This document shows positions 1 through 13,642 of a stretch of DNA of 64,000 nucleotides, one piece after another (within the stretch, counting starts at the first letter, position 1; every line of letters begins with the position of its first letter). The translations under genes and the position numbers were made by a program. Origin of the DNA: Heliopora coerulea (lineage: Eukaryota; Cnidaria; Anthozoa; Scleralcyonacea; Helioporidae); NCBI GenBank assembly GCA_030142905.1, contig JASJOG010000006.1, positions 124,001-188,000 on the forward strand, read 5' to 3'. The notes below the pieces were generated by a model. That model was not told the DNA's origin. It saw only the letters and a list, made by a program, of their open reading frames with translations, and searched no databases.

Positions 1-354
1 TTCGGCCTTTCATGCAAGTTCGTCGTATCGCTTACAATCAAGTCGCTCGTACTGCCTAAATAGAAATCTTGAACGATGAATGTGGTTTCTAAAGACTCCT
101 TCCAAAAAAGCAGCTTTTCGTCAGAAATAATACCTTCGTAGAACGCAATAGGAAGGGATTTCCTCGTGTCTTCGTTTGGCGATGCTATGTGAATGAAATG
201 ACTATTACAATTTTTAAATTCCAAACGTCGTGCGTTCACTTTTCCAAACAAAAATATTTTAGAAGTACTCGTCCAAGTGCGTACGCGAAAATAAGACGTT
301 GCCGTCGCGTTTCCAGTCGTGTTTTCCAAACATGCTAATAGGGACCTTAAGATC
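1..354 (-). other. Unrecognised open frame running off the left edge
   Basis: On the minus strand one frame stays open for about 118 codons from a stop near 355 to the window edge. A second open frame (minus, 259-441) overlaps its upstream half. The translation of the distal part reads like ordinary protein (for example SPNEDTRKSLPIAFYEG) but matches no family I know. It may be an exon or a transposon fragment whose remainder lies to the left. There is no splice or start evidence, so it stays a candidate. Confidence 0.2.
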
Positions 355-673
355 TACGAGGCCAACTTGAACGACGACGTCCTTTAAAGACCACCGTGCT
401 TGATACTTGAGGCTTGTTTTACGACTCTTAAAACGGTCCAATTCTCCTAAAATGACTGTAGTCTTGGGTTGAATTCAATCTTAAAGACAACAGCTTTTTT
501 CACTCCGCGAGCTGACGTCGTCCTAAAGACGTGAAAATGGTCTGCGTGACGTTGTATGCACAGCGACGATGGTGTTGAGAATGCTCTGGAGAATAAAAAT
601 TATTCATTCTCTTTGTTTTGCGTGAAGAATTCTTGCCTCGAAACACGCGTCGTTGAAGTTTACGTCGTAGATC

Positions 674-888
674 TTAAGCCTGGTTTACACGTGAACATAA
701 GCACAAGCATAAGGACAAAACGAAAGGCAAAACAAAGGAATAAAGTCGAACCTGCAAATATATCGTTGTAACACAAGCATAAGATCATAGTCCAAGCAAA
801 AGCCAAGAGCAAACAGAGGAGCTATCGTGCTTTGTTTTCGTATTGATCATGTCCTTATGCTTACGTCGCTCGTGTAAATCTGGCTTAA
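674..888. mobile_element. Short MITE with TTAA ends
   Basis: TTAA is followed by AGCCTGGTTTACACG and an ACATAAGCAC..ATAAGGACA stretch. The far end is the imperfect inverse (CATGTCCTTATGCTTA..CGTGTAAATCTGGC) followed by TTAA. The terminal repeats are about 40 bp and imperfect. TTAA flanks are typical of piggyBac-type targets, but these TTAAs also belong to the palindrome, so family assignment is inference. It has no coding capacity. Confidence 0.5.
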
Positions 889-1417
889 AAGTCCCTAATG
901 TTACAGTGTAAACGGGGCTTGATTAAGCTTCGGCTCCACAGGTCTTTTTCAGTTTGCATAGACAAACTTTCCACGGAATTTTGTCGCATCGCTAGAGCGT
1001 AACAAAAATTGCACATGGAACTGCTTTTGCAGAGGCAACGTGACAGCTGAAAAAAAATGGCCGAAAAATGTTCAAGAAAGCTAATGAGGTGAATTTTTCG
1101 CAAAAGATGTTGGTTGTCGTCACTCGTGTGGACACCCGGTGACTTCTCTTCTGCGCAGGTGATGCGACTATTTAAATTTTTAGCCAATAAGAAGCGTGTG
1201 CCTGATCGAGGTTCTGACTTGCTGACTTTTCAAGGTTTTCCGTGTATCAATCATTTAGCGAGCAATGATTTATCGTTAAAATTTGTCTTTCTTTAAGCCG
1301 CCATCTTGCTCTGGCGACTCCACAAATAGGGGGCAAAAGGTTTCAATGCTTGATAATCTAGAGTTCGAAGGACCTTTGTCGTATAACCTTGAATTTCAAA
1401 GTGTCATTTGTTTTTAA

Positions 1418-1604
1418 TGGCCGATTCCCCTTATACATCTGCTAAATACAACTACCAGAATGCCTTTCAAAATCTTTTTTGTAATGTAAAACGGAGCAAT
1501 TGTCTTTCCATTCACTTTGGGAATTCAATGTTTGCATGAAAATGAAAAAACTTCAAAGTATTCTGGTAGTTGCATTCAGCTGACCTAATAAAGGGAATCG
1601 GCTA
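1418..1604. mobile_element. Foldback MITE
   Basis: The left arm starts TGGCCGATTCCCC and includes CAACTACCAGAATGCC. The right arm carries the inverse (ATTCTGGTAGTTGCATTC, then GGGAATCGGCTA). Arms are about 55 bp with a non-coding centre. Confidence 0.55.
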
Positions 1605-1892
1605 AATATTTAAGGAAGTGAGAACCATATTGAGGTTTCTATTGTGCTCTTTTGTTAATAAATCGTTTACCAAAATTCTGATACAATCACTTGGCCATGG
1701 ATGGTCTTCACAACAGCTTTTCGTCTTCAATCGATCACACCACTCCTCACGTGATATCAAAATAATTTCTAAATTTAGCAAAACAGCCCTGATAGGCCAC
1801 TTAGTACAAGTCTTCAATACAAGATGTTAAGACTGGATTTGATACCACCAAAATCTGTCCGAACAAGAAAGGTCAATCAATAAAGCGCTGAT

Positions 1893-2218
1893 TACATGAG
1901 ACCGGTAAACACGAAGTCAGACCAGCACGACTTGTGATCGCACCCCATACGAATCCTTGTTCTTGTTCACATGAGCCTGGTTCGAAAAATAAGCTCGGAC
2001 CGGTCTCACTCATTTCGGGTGGTGGACCGACACGAAGGAGTTCAGACCGGTTCGAACTTGCGCCGGTACGAAATTTTCTTCTTGAAAACGCGCATTTTCT
2101 CCAGATCAACCATTGATGTGGCAAAGAGCAAGAAAAACGTTGTTCGGAACAAAAATTTGTAATGCGGACCGAAATATTTACAAGAACATGGCTTTAGTTT
2201 CATTCCGGTCTCGTGTAA
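1893..2218. mobile_element. MITE candidate with short inverted ends
   Basis: The ends TACATGAGACCGG and CCGGTCTCGTGTAA are inverted, and GACCGGT/CCGGTC words recur inside. The small reading frames on both strands here look like chance. No duplicated target was resolved. Confidence 0.4.
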
Positions 2219-3420
2219 ACATTTTCACTTTGGTACAGGGACCGCGGAGCAGTTTTTGTATTGGGGGGGCTAACGAGTCCTAAGCGCTCTCTTTATTAAG
2301 TATCTGCTTCCTGGAATTTTGTTTTGTTTCATTGTGAAGAATCTGGGAATCACATGAAGATTCTGGCAATCACAGATTCTGTAAATGCAATCAAATTCCC
2401 CTATCTTGGCAGGAAATATTAAGGAAATATTAATTTTGATATCTAGCAAAAATTGGTAAAAGGTTGGCAATAAGGAAAGTAATAAATTATTTATTCCTAC
2501 AATTAAATAAGATACCAATACATGGAAATATTCATGTATGTTGCTTTACAGTTTTCTGGAATATATAAGAAAACGGAACCAAAAACAAAAACTGTACAGA
2601 CAATACGACCCAAGAGCTTACTTTCAAGTTTACTTTTTAGGTAAAAGCAGCTGATAGGTCTTCCACCGTAAAGGTGGAAGTTGCGCTTGCGATTATCGTT
2701 CACTTCGACTAATTCATTAGCAATATCAATGATCCGCAAATTTTCTGTTCTTTCTTTATGACTGTTTAGTATGGCAGTGGTATTAAATCTTTTTTTTGAC
2801 CCATGTTTCATCTTAACCACGTTTTCACTCTTCTTGCAAACGAAAGTGATCTTTCCTCGCTTGCACTGGTTTTGGGATTCACATGGAAGAGCTTGCATAG
2901 TACAATGATCTCACTGATTGCGCGAGTAAAACATAAAACAGAATCATTTTCTTCATTGTAATAAAGCCAAGGGAATTAAGTAAACCAAACTAACTGAAAA
3001 GAACGATATCTCTCGGGACAACGATAGCCGCAAGAGACAAGAAAGGCGTCTCATTTTTATGCTAGGAACCACTCATCCATATGAACTCAACGAAAGTTTT
3101 TCTTTTATTTAACGCCTTGTAAGTTTTTGTTAATATCTAGCCTAGGCAAATCATAACATCAGCTTCCCCTAGTGATGTCTTTCTTTTACCACTTACGTAT
3201 TTCCATTCCCTTGGGGACCTTGAGGGCTTAACCTAATGCCAGTTTGCTGATCGTCTTTTAAAAATAGCAAATGACTTCCTGGTCGATACCTAGTCGTTGA
3301 TTTGTTTGTTTTTGTTTCTCCCATTTCATTGGTTAACTTTTTTTGCTCGAAACGTTGATATTCTTTGAGATCAGTTACGGCAGTTATCAACCTTTTAACT
3401 TTTTACCTAGTTGAATTGAA
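2219..3420. other. No gene recognised
   Basis: A+T-rich DNA with scattered short open frames (longest 131 codons on minus, 2503-2898) that resemble no known family and show no splice-linked continuation. I see nothing functional here. Confidence 0.5.
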
Positions 3421-3852
3421 ATACACCTTTTGCTTGTTCATTACCAGAAAATATACTATCATTAACGCCAACCTTAAACTCATTAACGCAAAAATAGATT
3501 CATTTTATTCAGTCTACATTCATTAGCGTAGATACGCAAACATTTGCATCAAAAAGCATTCCATAGCGCCAACAGACGACCATTAACACTATTCTACTAT
3601 ACATTAGGGATAATAAAATTTCAATTAGGCAGCATATTTCTCTTGCGCAATTGAAATTTTATTGTCCCTAATGTAAAGTAGAATGGTGTTAATGGTCGTC
3701 TGTTGGCGCTATAGAGTGCCCTTTGATGCAAATGGTTGCGTATCTATTCTAATGAATGTCCATTGAATAAAATGAATGTATTTTTGCGTTAATGAGTTTG
3801 AGGTTGGCGTTAATGATAGTATTTTTTTGGTAATGAACAGCAAAAGGTGTAC
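3421..3852. mobile_element. Long foldback (hairpin) element
   Basis: About 430 bp that folds back almost end to end. The left arm begins AATACACCTTTTGCTTGTTC and the right arm ends AACAGCAAAAGGTGTACT. ATTAACGCCAACCT, GCGCCAACAGACGACCATTA and TTAGGGATAATAAAATTTCA all have inverted partners in the right half. The loop near 3635-3650 is only about 15-20 bases. No coding frame. Most likely a foldback MITE. Confidence 0.75.
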
Positions 3853-4201
3853 TGATTGAAAAAATTTCGTCCGTTAATTCTTCATGAACCATGACCGGTT
3901 AAAGACTATAAACATCTAAACATTCTTCGTTTTTCGTTTCTGCCGTTTTGTAGTTCGTCAAACTCTAAGTAACGAAATATCAAGTGCTTTTCCGATGCAC
4001 AGTCGAGATGTTTAAAAGAGATATATTTCTTCGCTCATTACGTAGCAGATATTCATAGTCTTCCATTAGAACGGCTGAGCATTAGCGAGCAATGCATGGC
4101 AGCTGACGCTTTTATCTAGAAATAATCGGGGTTTTATACAATTTAGTCTCAGTGGCACTCCGCTTTTCAACTGACGTTTATTCTCGTTTTGTTTGGTACA
4201 G

Positions 4202-4363
4202 GAATGGAGAAGATCAATTTTTCTGGTGGCGAGCCTTTTATTGAAGGACGCCAGGGGAAATTTGTAGGCGAAATGGTTCGGTATTGCAAGAAAGAGCTGG
4301 ACCTCAGTGTGAGCATAGTATCGAATGGAAGCCTTATCAGAGAACAGTGGTTGAAGGAATACG
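4202..4363 (+). CDS. RSAD2: Viperin exon with GGEP motif
   Basis: The acceptor is TTTGGTACAG and the donor GTAAAT. The exon completes a split Gly codon and ends one base into the next Gly codon. It encodes [12 protein letters not shown] through [10 protein letters not shown], including the SAM-binding GGE motif of radical SAM enzymes. Confidence 0.93.
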
Positions 4364-7300
4364 GTAAATTAATAAAATGAAAGGGTAGAAAAACATTTCT
4401 AGAATACTTGCAGTCATAAAAAATTCGGTCTAGCAAGGAAACCTAATTCTTATAATCACGTTTATTTCCTCCTGTTCGTGTAACCAAAGCTTGAGTCCAA
4501 TCAGGGTCCAGGCCGGCCATCATTCAGCGTCCGTCTGCAAGGGTAAGCCCTTGGCCTTAGGAACTATTAAGTATTAACACGATATTTTCTGATGTTATCA
4601 ACTCACTAGATTATTGAGGACGTATTACTCATTGAATTCTAAAAAGACTGGAACGATATCTGCAAACTGTATTTTGAAGCCAACATGGAGGCTGATATGT
4701 AGGTCAATTTGCAGGTCATCCCAGTCCCCTACGGGCTTACGCGATAAAACACGCAACGTGTTGCGAAAAACTAAACTCAAATTTCGAGTTTTTCGACAGT
4801 TTTCTTTTTTTATTCTTAGTAGGTATAGGACAATGTCGGTAGGACTGCATATTGATTACAATCAACCAAACCTGAAAAATAAAAATTCAATACAACTTTT
4901 TTCCTACGCGTGGTTTTGACTTACATGGCTGCCCCCATTACGGATTCATTCAATCCTGAAGCCAGGTATCACGGGATATCATTCCAGTCTTTTTAGAGTT
5001 CAATGGTATTACTACATTAGCGAGGGAATCTTAAGCAGGAATTGTGCTCTTGAGACAACATTGTATACGCCTGGCCAAACGATTGTGTTTGTAAGCAGTC
5101 GTACTAGTGGGGGACCCGAAGAAGGAGGGTTTTGGGGGCTTGAGCCCCTCCTTTGGTAGTCTCAAAATGATTATTATTTACGTCCACGTAAAAAAAAATG
5201 TAACTTAAAAGTGAAAGCAAATGGCGTGGAGGATACGATGGCTCGGACAGACGACCGTGAAATGGTATGATTTTTCCGTCACCTTGCTAGGGTGTTGTGT
5301 ACAAAGACTGTTCATTCATAATGCCAGAATTGGCCTCGTAGAGACTCTAAAATATTCCTGGGGGAGCTTGCCTCCAGAGCTTTCAATCACCTCTTCACAA
5401 AAAATCCAGGGTGCGCCATTGGTCGTGTTGTGTAAATGCACACAAAAACCCCCAGTTTATACATACGGCGATTTGTAGGAAACACTAATGTAAATCAATG
5501 GATAAAACACGTATGGGAAATATACAGAATTACGTCCACGGAGGAAAAATACAACACACTGGCCTAATCAACTGCTTAATGGTACAAACTTGCAGTATTT
5601 AGAAATGTATGACCTTTCTTAGTCTCCAAACAAACGGGAGGTTTTCAAGTCAGGCTTTCATCTAGACAGCAATGACGAAATAAAAACCTTGCATCTTATT
5701 GTGTATGAATTTGACTTAAAAACTTAAGTTGCCCTCAATTCACGAAAACGAACGGATAATTAGCCGTTATCAGGAAAGATAGTTTGCAGCCTGTTCAATG
5801 ACACTCGAACCATCTTTGTGCGGCCATTGAATGCCTTTCTTTTTTTTGAAATTGGATCAACCTCTGATTACTTTTTTTTATATTTTCTCGGTTATTTTAA
5901 GGAAAATATTTAGATATTTTGGCAATATCTTGCGACAGTTTTGACGAGGCGGTAAACATCAAGATAGGTCGTCATCATCCGAAAGAAAGACATTTGGATA
6001 TCCTGAGACGAGTTCGTGAGTGGTGCTACAAATATCAGGTGGCATTCAAAATCAACACCGTTGTGAATCAGTACAATAAGCATGAGGACATGACAGAGGC
6101 AATCTCTACTTTAGATCCTGTAAGGTGGAAGGTACGTAATTATTTGTGAAAAATATCACTGAAACTGCTAGAACCAGTGATTGCTCTACAAAGTTCAAAT
6201 ATCTGTTTATTTTATTCTTGTTAACGGATATAACCCGATAAAGACAGACAGATAAACCTACAGAAGGTCGTTGATTGTTCCCGGGGACAGCTGCATTAGG
6301 TCCGCCGGGAAGGAGCACAAAGGACAGTGGGCTCGACCGAATAGGTGACTGATCCTGCCGGCATGGAGCTGAAGTTTATAAATAGACGAAAGAAATGGTA
6401 TAAACTGATTACATAAAAAGTGGGGGATAATTACATTAATATCTGCCCTTGGCGAAAAGGTATAAGTATATTCGCTAAGCGTTTAAGAGGTAAAATTACA
6501 TTCACCTTTCATTGCGCCATCAACTACGGCGTGGTTTTATTCATTGGTGAAATATAACCATTGCCGTCGCAATTAACATACTAAAAAGGCCTTGTACTAG
6601 ACCCCTGACAACCCAGAAGGAAAAGCCCTCCACAAGTCCTAGGAATAATACTAGCTCATCACCGTTCTTTTCTTCTTTTTATTTGATCCATTTCTATTTT
6701 TTCCTTTTCCATTAACTCGTATTCTTTGTTCTTCTCTTTGACTGACTGGATCCACTAAATGGTTCAGTTAGACACTAACTATGTATTAATCCATTGTCTC
6801 TTACCCGTGTCGTATGAGAATGAGTTAACATCAAAACCAGAATTTGGTCAATTTTATTACATCTTCTTGAACTTACTAAAAGATGTTCGAAAACTGAGGT
6901 TTGAAGTCAGATAAACATAAAGGTAAAAGTAAAGTGTCAATTTATACTGGACATAACCCTATCAGCTAAGCTATTCTCGGAAGAGGTCCAGTAAGGGCCA
7001 CCCCTCATGGGTACAGTGTTACGACGTGAGGAAACCGTAGCACCTGGAGAAAACTTGTGGTGTTTAGTAGAGTCAAACTAGACAACACTCTGAGCTCGTG
7101 TGACCAAGGTAGCTTTAATCAGAGAACTGTACGGGGTGGGCAGAGGTGGGTAATCATTCCTTCGTGCTAAAGTAAATGAACCTAACTTATGATGTTGTGG
7201 GATATGTTTTTGCAAAAATATTTTAAAATGTATAAAGATATAGCAAAGGTCATAATACTTTTATCCCCCAGAATGTTGTCCCACCTAGGTGGGCACCGTT

Positions 7301-10300
7301 TTCATTATTTTTCAAGTTCGCAAAGGGGGAAACTGGGGACACAAGTTAAGTTTGACCCCGGGCGCCATTTTTTGCTCAATATGCCTCTGAGTTTTATATA
7401 CTGCAAAATCAAATACTAAAATTCTTCTTATTCAGGTTTTCCAGTGCCTTCTGATCCAGGGCGAAAATGTTGGAGAGAAGGCGTTAAGGAAAGCAGAAAG
7501 CCTTACTATTTCAAATGACGAATTCCAAGCTTTCGTCTCACGCCACAGTAAAATGAAATGTCTGGTACCGGAGTCAAATGAAAAGGTTTTCATGCAGTTA
7601 ATGTAGTTATCTACTTTTTCTTTTATGTAGTTATGGCGTCGTTTGAAAGTTGTGCTATCAGGTCCTTGTCTGATAACAGTAATTGAGTATCACTGAACAA
7701 GCTAACTTGTATAAGTGAGAGTTGATCTGTAGTTACGAGTGTGATAAAGGATTTTACTGTATTTAAAACACGATTAAGTCGGTTTTCTTAGTTCTTTTGA
7801 GGGTTTTATCCTTCGAAGAGACCTATCTGAACAAAAGGGCTTTTGAAAAGCTGGTGGGGACTGTATATACAATACCTGATCTAGCCAGGATTGTATACAC
7901 AATCCCTGATAAAAATTAATCCAAGAAGGAACACAAACTGAAAACATGTTTTTTACTTCTCAAAACAAAAACAAATCATGTCGCTTAACATTTCTGGAAG
8001 AAAATCTCCTTTAGTCGTGTTTTAAGACGGATAAATACCTCGAAAGTCGGCTTTTAGCCAGATACATTCCTCGGAGCCTTCGGCCCCTCGGGATGTATCT
8101 GGCTTAAAGCCTCCGTTCTCGGTATTTATCCTATACATCATCGTTGGCTCAATTTGTTTTGTTCTCCGGAGCTTAATAAATAACTTCTCAACCTCATTAG
8201 GGTATTCATGCGCATTCTACCGAAATATCGCCATTTCTATAAGTTTGTCAAGCAAGTTAAATACGTCTTTTGAAACTTCACTAACGATGATATAAGTCGG
8301 TTATATACCTTGACCTCGGTGTGCAAGCGACATATCAAACTTCAGGCTTCACCCTCAGGTTAATACATCGCTTAAAGACCTCGGTCGCTGTATATAACTT
8401 TTACTAACATCGCGAGTGAAAGTTACCTGCCACAATGGAACGTAGGCCTCGAATGGCTGTTCAAGCTTCACGAGCGATGTTAAATCCTTTATCACACGAG
8501 TGAACACTGATTAACCACCTTATCTCATGACTCATCCGTAATTAAATCGCTTTGTTTTCAGTTTAGCGTACAAGAAACATTTGTCGTTAGAAGCTAAGAC
8601 ATTCCTCATTACTGATGTGATAAGCAGTGTGATAAGTGGTTAACACACTGTTATCAAAGGTTGCCACAGTCCTAAATACTAATGAGTGCAATAAAAGAGT
8701 TAAAGCTTCTTTGAAACAATAAATTGCAGACGTGTCATGAGATAAATGATTTTACATTGCATCTGAAGCTTTAACCATGGCAAACAATACGTAAAGATAG
8801 AAGTAATTCAATCTTTACGTACTGTTTGCAACGATCGGCGACAAGACGTTAACGTATCGTTAAAAGTATTTCCTTTTACGCTAACGGTTTGTGACGGTTT
8901 GCGATCAAGCCATCGCAAACTGCTTGCGATTGTTTGCGACGGACTTGCTAGTATATGGAAATCAGCCTTTAACGGCCACAGAGCGTAGGCCCCGAGTGGC
9001 CCATCCGGAATGACTCACTCGAAATTAAAACGTGTTTGTTTTCGTATTTTCAATTTAGTGTAGAATGAACGCCGGTCGTTACAAATTAAGAAATTCACTC
9101 ATTAGTATGCGATAAGCAGTATGATAAGTGCTTATCACTTCTGTAGAAACGATAAGCACTTATCGAACACTCTGGTCCCTTATCAATCCAAGTTCGTTCC
9201 GAGCTGCACTGATGAACTGTAGTACAGCGAAATTGTCCCAAGTTTTAAAACCATTTATAGCTGACAAGATAAATCTTTTAAAGAACTTTATTTCAACTTT
9301 TCGGGGTGCTGCCCCTTTGTCAAGAATAAGAACTACAAGATAGAAGATGCTCCTTATATACATAGCATTACTTAATAATTAAGAGCGGTTTATATTGGAT
9401 TGGAACGGTATTTTGAGGAAAGATGAGTTTGGTTTGGTTCATCTGTTATGGAAGGAAGTGGACAGGAGGAAGAAACATCTTGAAGGGAGCTACGAAGAGA
9501 AATGGAGGACTGTGGTTTTAGAGGAAAGGACTGATGTCGAGAAACGGTTGAAGGAAAAGGAACTGGTTATAGAACATGCTTTGGAAGAAAGGAGAAACAA
9601 GAAATGGAAAAATTTGGAAAGAAGAGGGAATAGGAGACCGAGATTACAGACTAGAGCACTAGATAATTTGCGCTTGACCTTACGAGAAGTGGTAAATTCT
9701 AACAACGAAGAAAGAAGGAAGAGACCCTGTGGAAAGTGATCTGGTAGTTAAAAGGGAAGCTGCTGGACGGATGGTTGAAAGTGATGCTGACGAACGGATG
9801 GTTGAAAATGATTCTGGGGCTCCGGCGATTGAAAGCAAAGCTGGTGATCAGGCGGTTGAAATTGTAACTGGAGAATTGGCTGTTGAAACTGATTAGATTA
9901 TGTTAATTCATATCATGAATTAATTAAGTATACATGGGGATGGTCGTATGAAAAGCTTTCATACTTAGATGTTATGGTTGTGGTTCAAGGTAATAAGATC
10001 TCGACAGATGTTTATTGTAAACATACGGATACGCATCAGTATTTACATTACGGATCCTGTCATCCGAGGCATGTAAAGAGGGGGATTCCTTATGGGCAAG
10101 CCTTGAGAGTTAAACGGATTTGTAGTACGGAGGAGAGTTATAGAGATAGATTACGAGATCTTCGTAGTAATTTTATAAAAAGAGGTTTTAAGGAAAACTT
10201 GGTAGATTCTGAATTTGAGAGGGCCAGAGCTAAGACCAGGGAGAATCTCCTTTGTCAAGATAGTACAGTGGGCGCCGCTTAATAAATCCGCGGTTATAAA

Positions 10301-13300
10301 ATCCAGCCTCTTATTCTGGCCAAAATGAGTGGAACGGAATTTTTACATTAAACTATACAGTAAAATCCGCCGGATAATAAATCCATCTGCCGTTTAATAA
10401 ATCCACCTGGCGCCTGTTGGGTCCGTGCGCTGCTGGCAACTGCGCTTATGTTCCAAGCTTCGCAACTCCCGTAACGCGTAAAAACGTAAATAACAGCTCG
10501 CCGAAATGGCGGAAGTCCCGGTAGGGAAATCCTTTAATAATTGCTCACGTAGACGTCTTCACGTGTTAACGTACTTTACCACGTGTATTTTATCGAGTGC
10601 GGCACTTTACGGAAGTTACACGGCGGTTTATCGCCCTTGAAATTTGTGAACATGGCAACAACCAGCAAGAAACGGACTGATCTTACACTGGAGGAGAAGA
10701 TAGCCATTTTGGATCGTTTTCATGCGATGGGAAAGACTAGCCAGCGGAATGCTGCGATTGCTTTAGGAATTTCTCGTGGGCAACTTCAGAATCTCCTAAA
10801 AAACGAAGGCGCTATCCGAGCAGAGAATCCAGAGCGACGCGGTATGAAGCGAAAGCGGGCGGGAAAAGACGAGGATGTAGAGAAAGCCTTGTTCGAGTGG
10901 TGGGAATTTGGTAATCGGAGACATATGCCAGTGTCTGGCCCGATTTTGTGTCAGAAGGCGGAAGACCTAGCACGAAAAGCTGGACATGATCAGTTTCGGG
11001 CCACAGACGGGTGGTTTAGTCGATGGAAGAAGCGACATGGCCTTGTCTTCACTGCCTTGAAAGGAGAAGCGGCTGAAGCAGATGTGACTGCGGCAAACGA
11101 ATTTCGACAAAGTCGGCTGCGAGAAATCTTCCAGCAATATGACAAGAGGGACATCTACAATGCTGACGAAACAGCAATCTACTTCCGTGCTTTACCCAAC
11201 TCAACGTACATCGCGGAGAAGGAGAAGAAGGGTAAAAGAGGTTTTAAGACAGCGAAGGATAGGGTAACACTGATGGTCTGCTGTAACATGGATGGCGAAA
11301 AGGAAGAATTGTTGCTAATTGGAAAGTCAAAAAAGCCACGTTGTTTCAAAAACATCGGACAGCTACCTTTGAATTACGACTTTTCTTTCAATGCCTGGAT
11401 GACAATTGACATCTGGGAACGATGGGTTCGTAAAATGGATCGGAAGTTCCATTGTGAAAAGCGGAAAATCTTCTTGCTGGTTGATAATTGTTTGGCCCAC
11501 ACTGAAGTCACCGGACTGAAAAGCATCACAATTGAGTTTCTACCGCCGAACACTACGTCAGTGCTCCAACCATGTGACATGGGAGTAATTCGGACTCTGA
11601 AAGCCCACTTTCGTCACCAGCTTCGGCAGAATATCATTGACACTATCGATGACAGCGAGGAAGAACTCGTTGCCAACGAAGTGGTGAAAAAAGTCTCGCT
11701 GTTGGACACGATGAACATGCTGGACGTTGCATGGACAAAAGTTACAGCGGAAACAGTTCGAAACTGCTGGGAAAAGGGAGGTTTTGTTGAAGATCTCGAG
11801 CTGCTACCAGAGCTACAACCAGAATTGGAGCCACTACCTCTTCCGCCTCCCGGGCTCACTGCTGAAATGTTCCAGCAATGGGTAACGATAGACGATGAAA
11901 GTGAGACCGCGCAAGAAACTGCAGAAGATGAAATGACAGACCAGCTTGTCAGCCAGATTGTCCAAACAACCGAGACAGCGACAAATGATGATGATAATGA
12001 GGAAAGCGATGATGAGGAAGTACCAGTGCCAACAGTGACAGATATGCGGGCTGCACTTGCAACACTAGACCGGGGACTGCAGCTCTCTGGATTCGTTCAT
12101 CCCGAATTCCGCCGCCTGTCCGATGCCATCAAAGAACATTTAAGAAAAACCTTCCCTCCCAAACAAACCACCCTAGATAAATTCTTTTGAGCTGATCATA
12201 GTTATGTAGGCATAGTTTAGCAAATCATTTGAAGAAGCTGACTGAGCTGTATAGCAAACCTTAAGCTTATTTTAGTGTTATTTTAGTGTTATTTTACGGC
12301 TACATGACTAAACAAAGGTTCTGTTTGATTGACAGTCCAGCCGTTTATTGTTTTCGTACTTTACGCGTCGTAGCAAAATGCAGCGAAGTGCGTAGTTTGA
12401 CTGCCAATTTTGTTTTCTGCTGAGCCCTTTGATGTTTCCGACTTCCGCGTTGTCTGCAGTAACGTGCTCCTAGTTTATGGGCGAGTGCCGGCATATTTTA
12501 AGTACAGTGTACTCGGAAAAGCTTCAAAAATGTGCCCTTTTAACAGCCACAAGTATGCTGGTTTAACAAACTACGAAAGTGTCCGTTGCGCGTCTCGGTT
12601 TGCGTAGCGGATCACGGAACTCCGGGCATGGAACATTTTGTATCGCAGCTTTGGCAAGTCGCTTTGACATGCAAATTTGTTACTTAGAAACAGACTAAAT
12701 TTGCATAGTAAGCAGCTGAAGTACGATTCCGGATAATAAATCCAGCCGGTTAATAAATCCAAACCGCGTTTTCCCGGGGTGAATTTATTAAGCGGCGCCC
12801 ACTGTAATAGAAGAGATATTAAAAGAAATAAGAGATTGCCATTAGTTATGACGTTTCACCCTGCATTGTCGGGGGTGGGTAAAATTATTGATTCACTCTG
12901 GCCTATCTTGCCTGCCTCGGTGGACATGAGAAGTATTTTTGAAGAAAAGCCGATAATAGTATACCGGAGACCAAAGAATTTAAGGGATAATTTAGTGAGG
13001 TCTGAACTGAAAGGAGAAGGCAGTGGGGATAAGGGTATGCGAAAGTGTGGTAAATCACGCTGCCAAATTTGCAATTTTGTGGAGGAAGGTTCTACATTTT
13101 GTAGAAATGGTCGTATATTTTATATTAATTATTTGTTTGATTGCGATTCGGCAGGAGTGATTTACCTTATAATACGTAAAAAGTGTTCGAAGATTTATGT
13201 GGGCTGTTCAATAACATCTTTCAGGAGGAGGTTAAATAACCATAAAAGTAGTGTTAAAAGGTATGGTAATGGTCAAAGGGGTATACCGGGAGAACATTTG

Positions 13301-13606
13301 TATGCCCATTTTTATGAGGGGGGTCACGAGGGAATTAACGATATGCTAGTAAAAATTGTTGATAGGACGGATGTATCAGACCCAACTAAAAGGGAAGGCT
13401 TTTGGGCATATAAATTGGATCCTTTTATACCTAAAGGTTTGAGCCCTAGGGACTTCTTTTAAGTATTTTTTTTTAACGGATTTTTTAATTATTAACTAAT
13501 GCTATGTATATAAGGAGCATCTTCTATCTTGTAGTTCTTACTCTTGACAAAAGGGCAGCGCCCCAAAACGTTGAAATAACGTTTTTTAAAAGTTTAATCT
13601 TATCAG

Positions 13607-13642
<36 letters not shown>

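Larger units (their letters stand above)
9255..13610 (+). mobile_element. Penelope-like element, internally deleted and split by Tigger
   Basis: Three coding remnants lie in order: N-terminal basic/coiled region (9395-9739), RT C-terminal end (9947-10265) and GIY-YIG endonuclease region (12807-13462). The RT catalytic core is missing: only about 200 bp separate the first two. The outer 125 bp at 9255-9380 recur inverted at 13486-13610 (AAGATAGAAGATGCTCCTTA against TAAGGAGCATCTTCTATCTT). Each contains a GGGGCAGC.CCCC hairpin of hammerhead-like character. The right end abuts (TA)n. Removing the Tigger and one TA restores the frame across 10265/12807, so Tigger arrived later. Confidence 0.85.

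Noticed and set aside
2503..2898. 131-codon minus-strand frame
   Set aside because: Composition is A+T-driven, and no motif or splice evidence supports it.
9208..9236. Another hammerhead core (CTGATGA, CTGT/ACAG stem, GAAA)
   Set aside because: Stem I cannot pair and the U before the cleavage base is missing. It lies outside the PLE terminus, so chance is likely.
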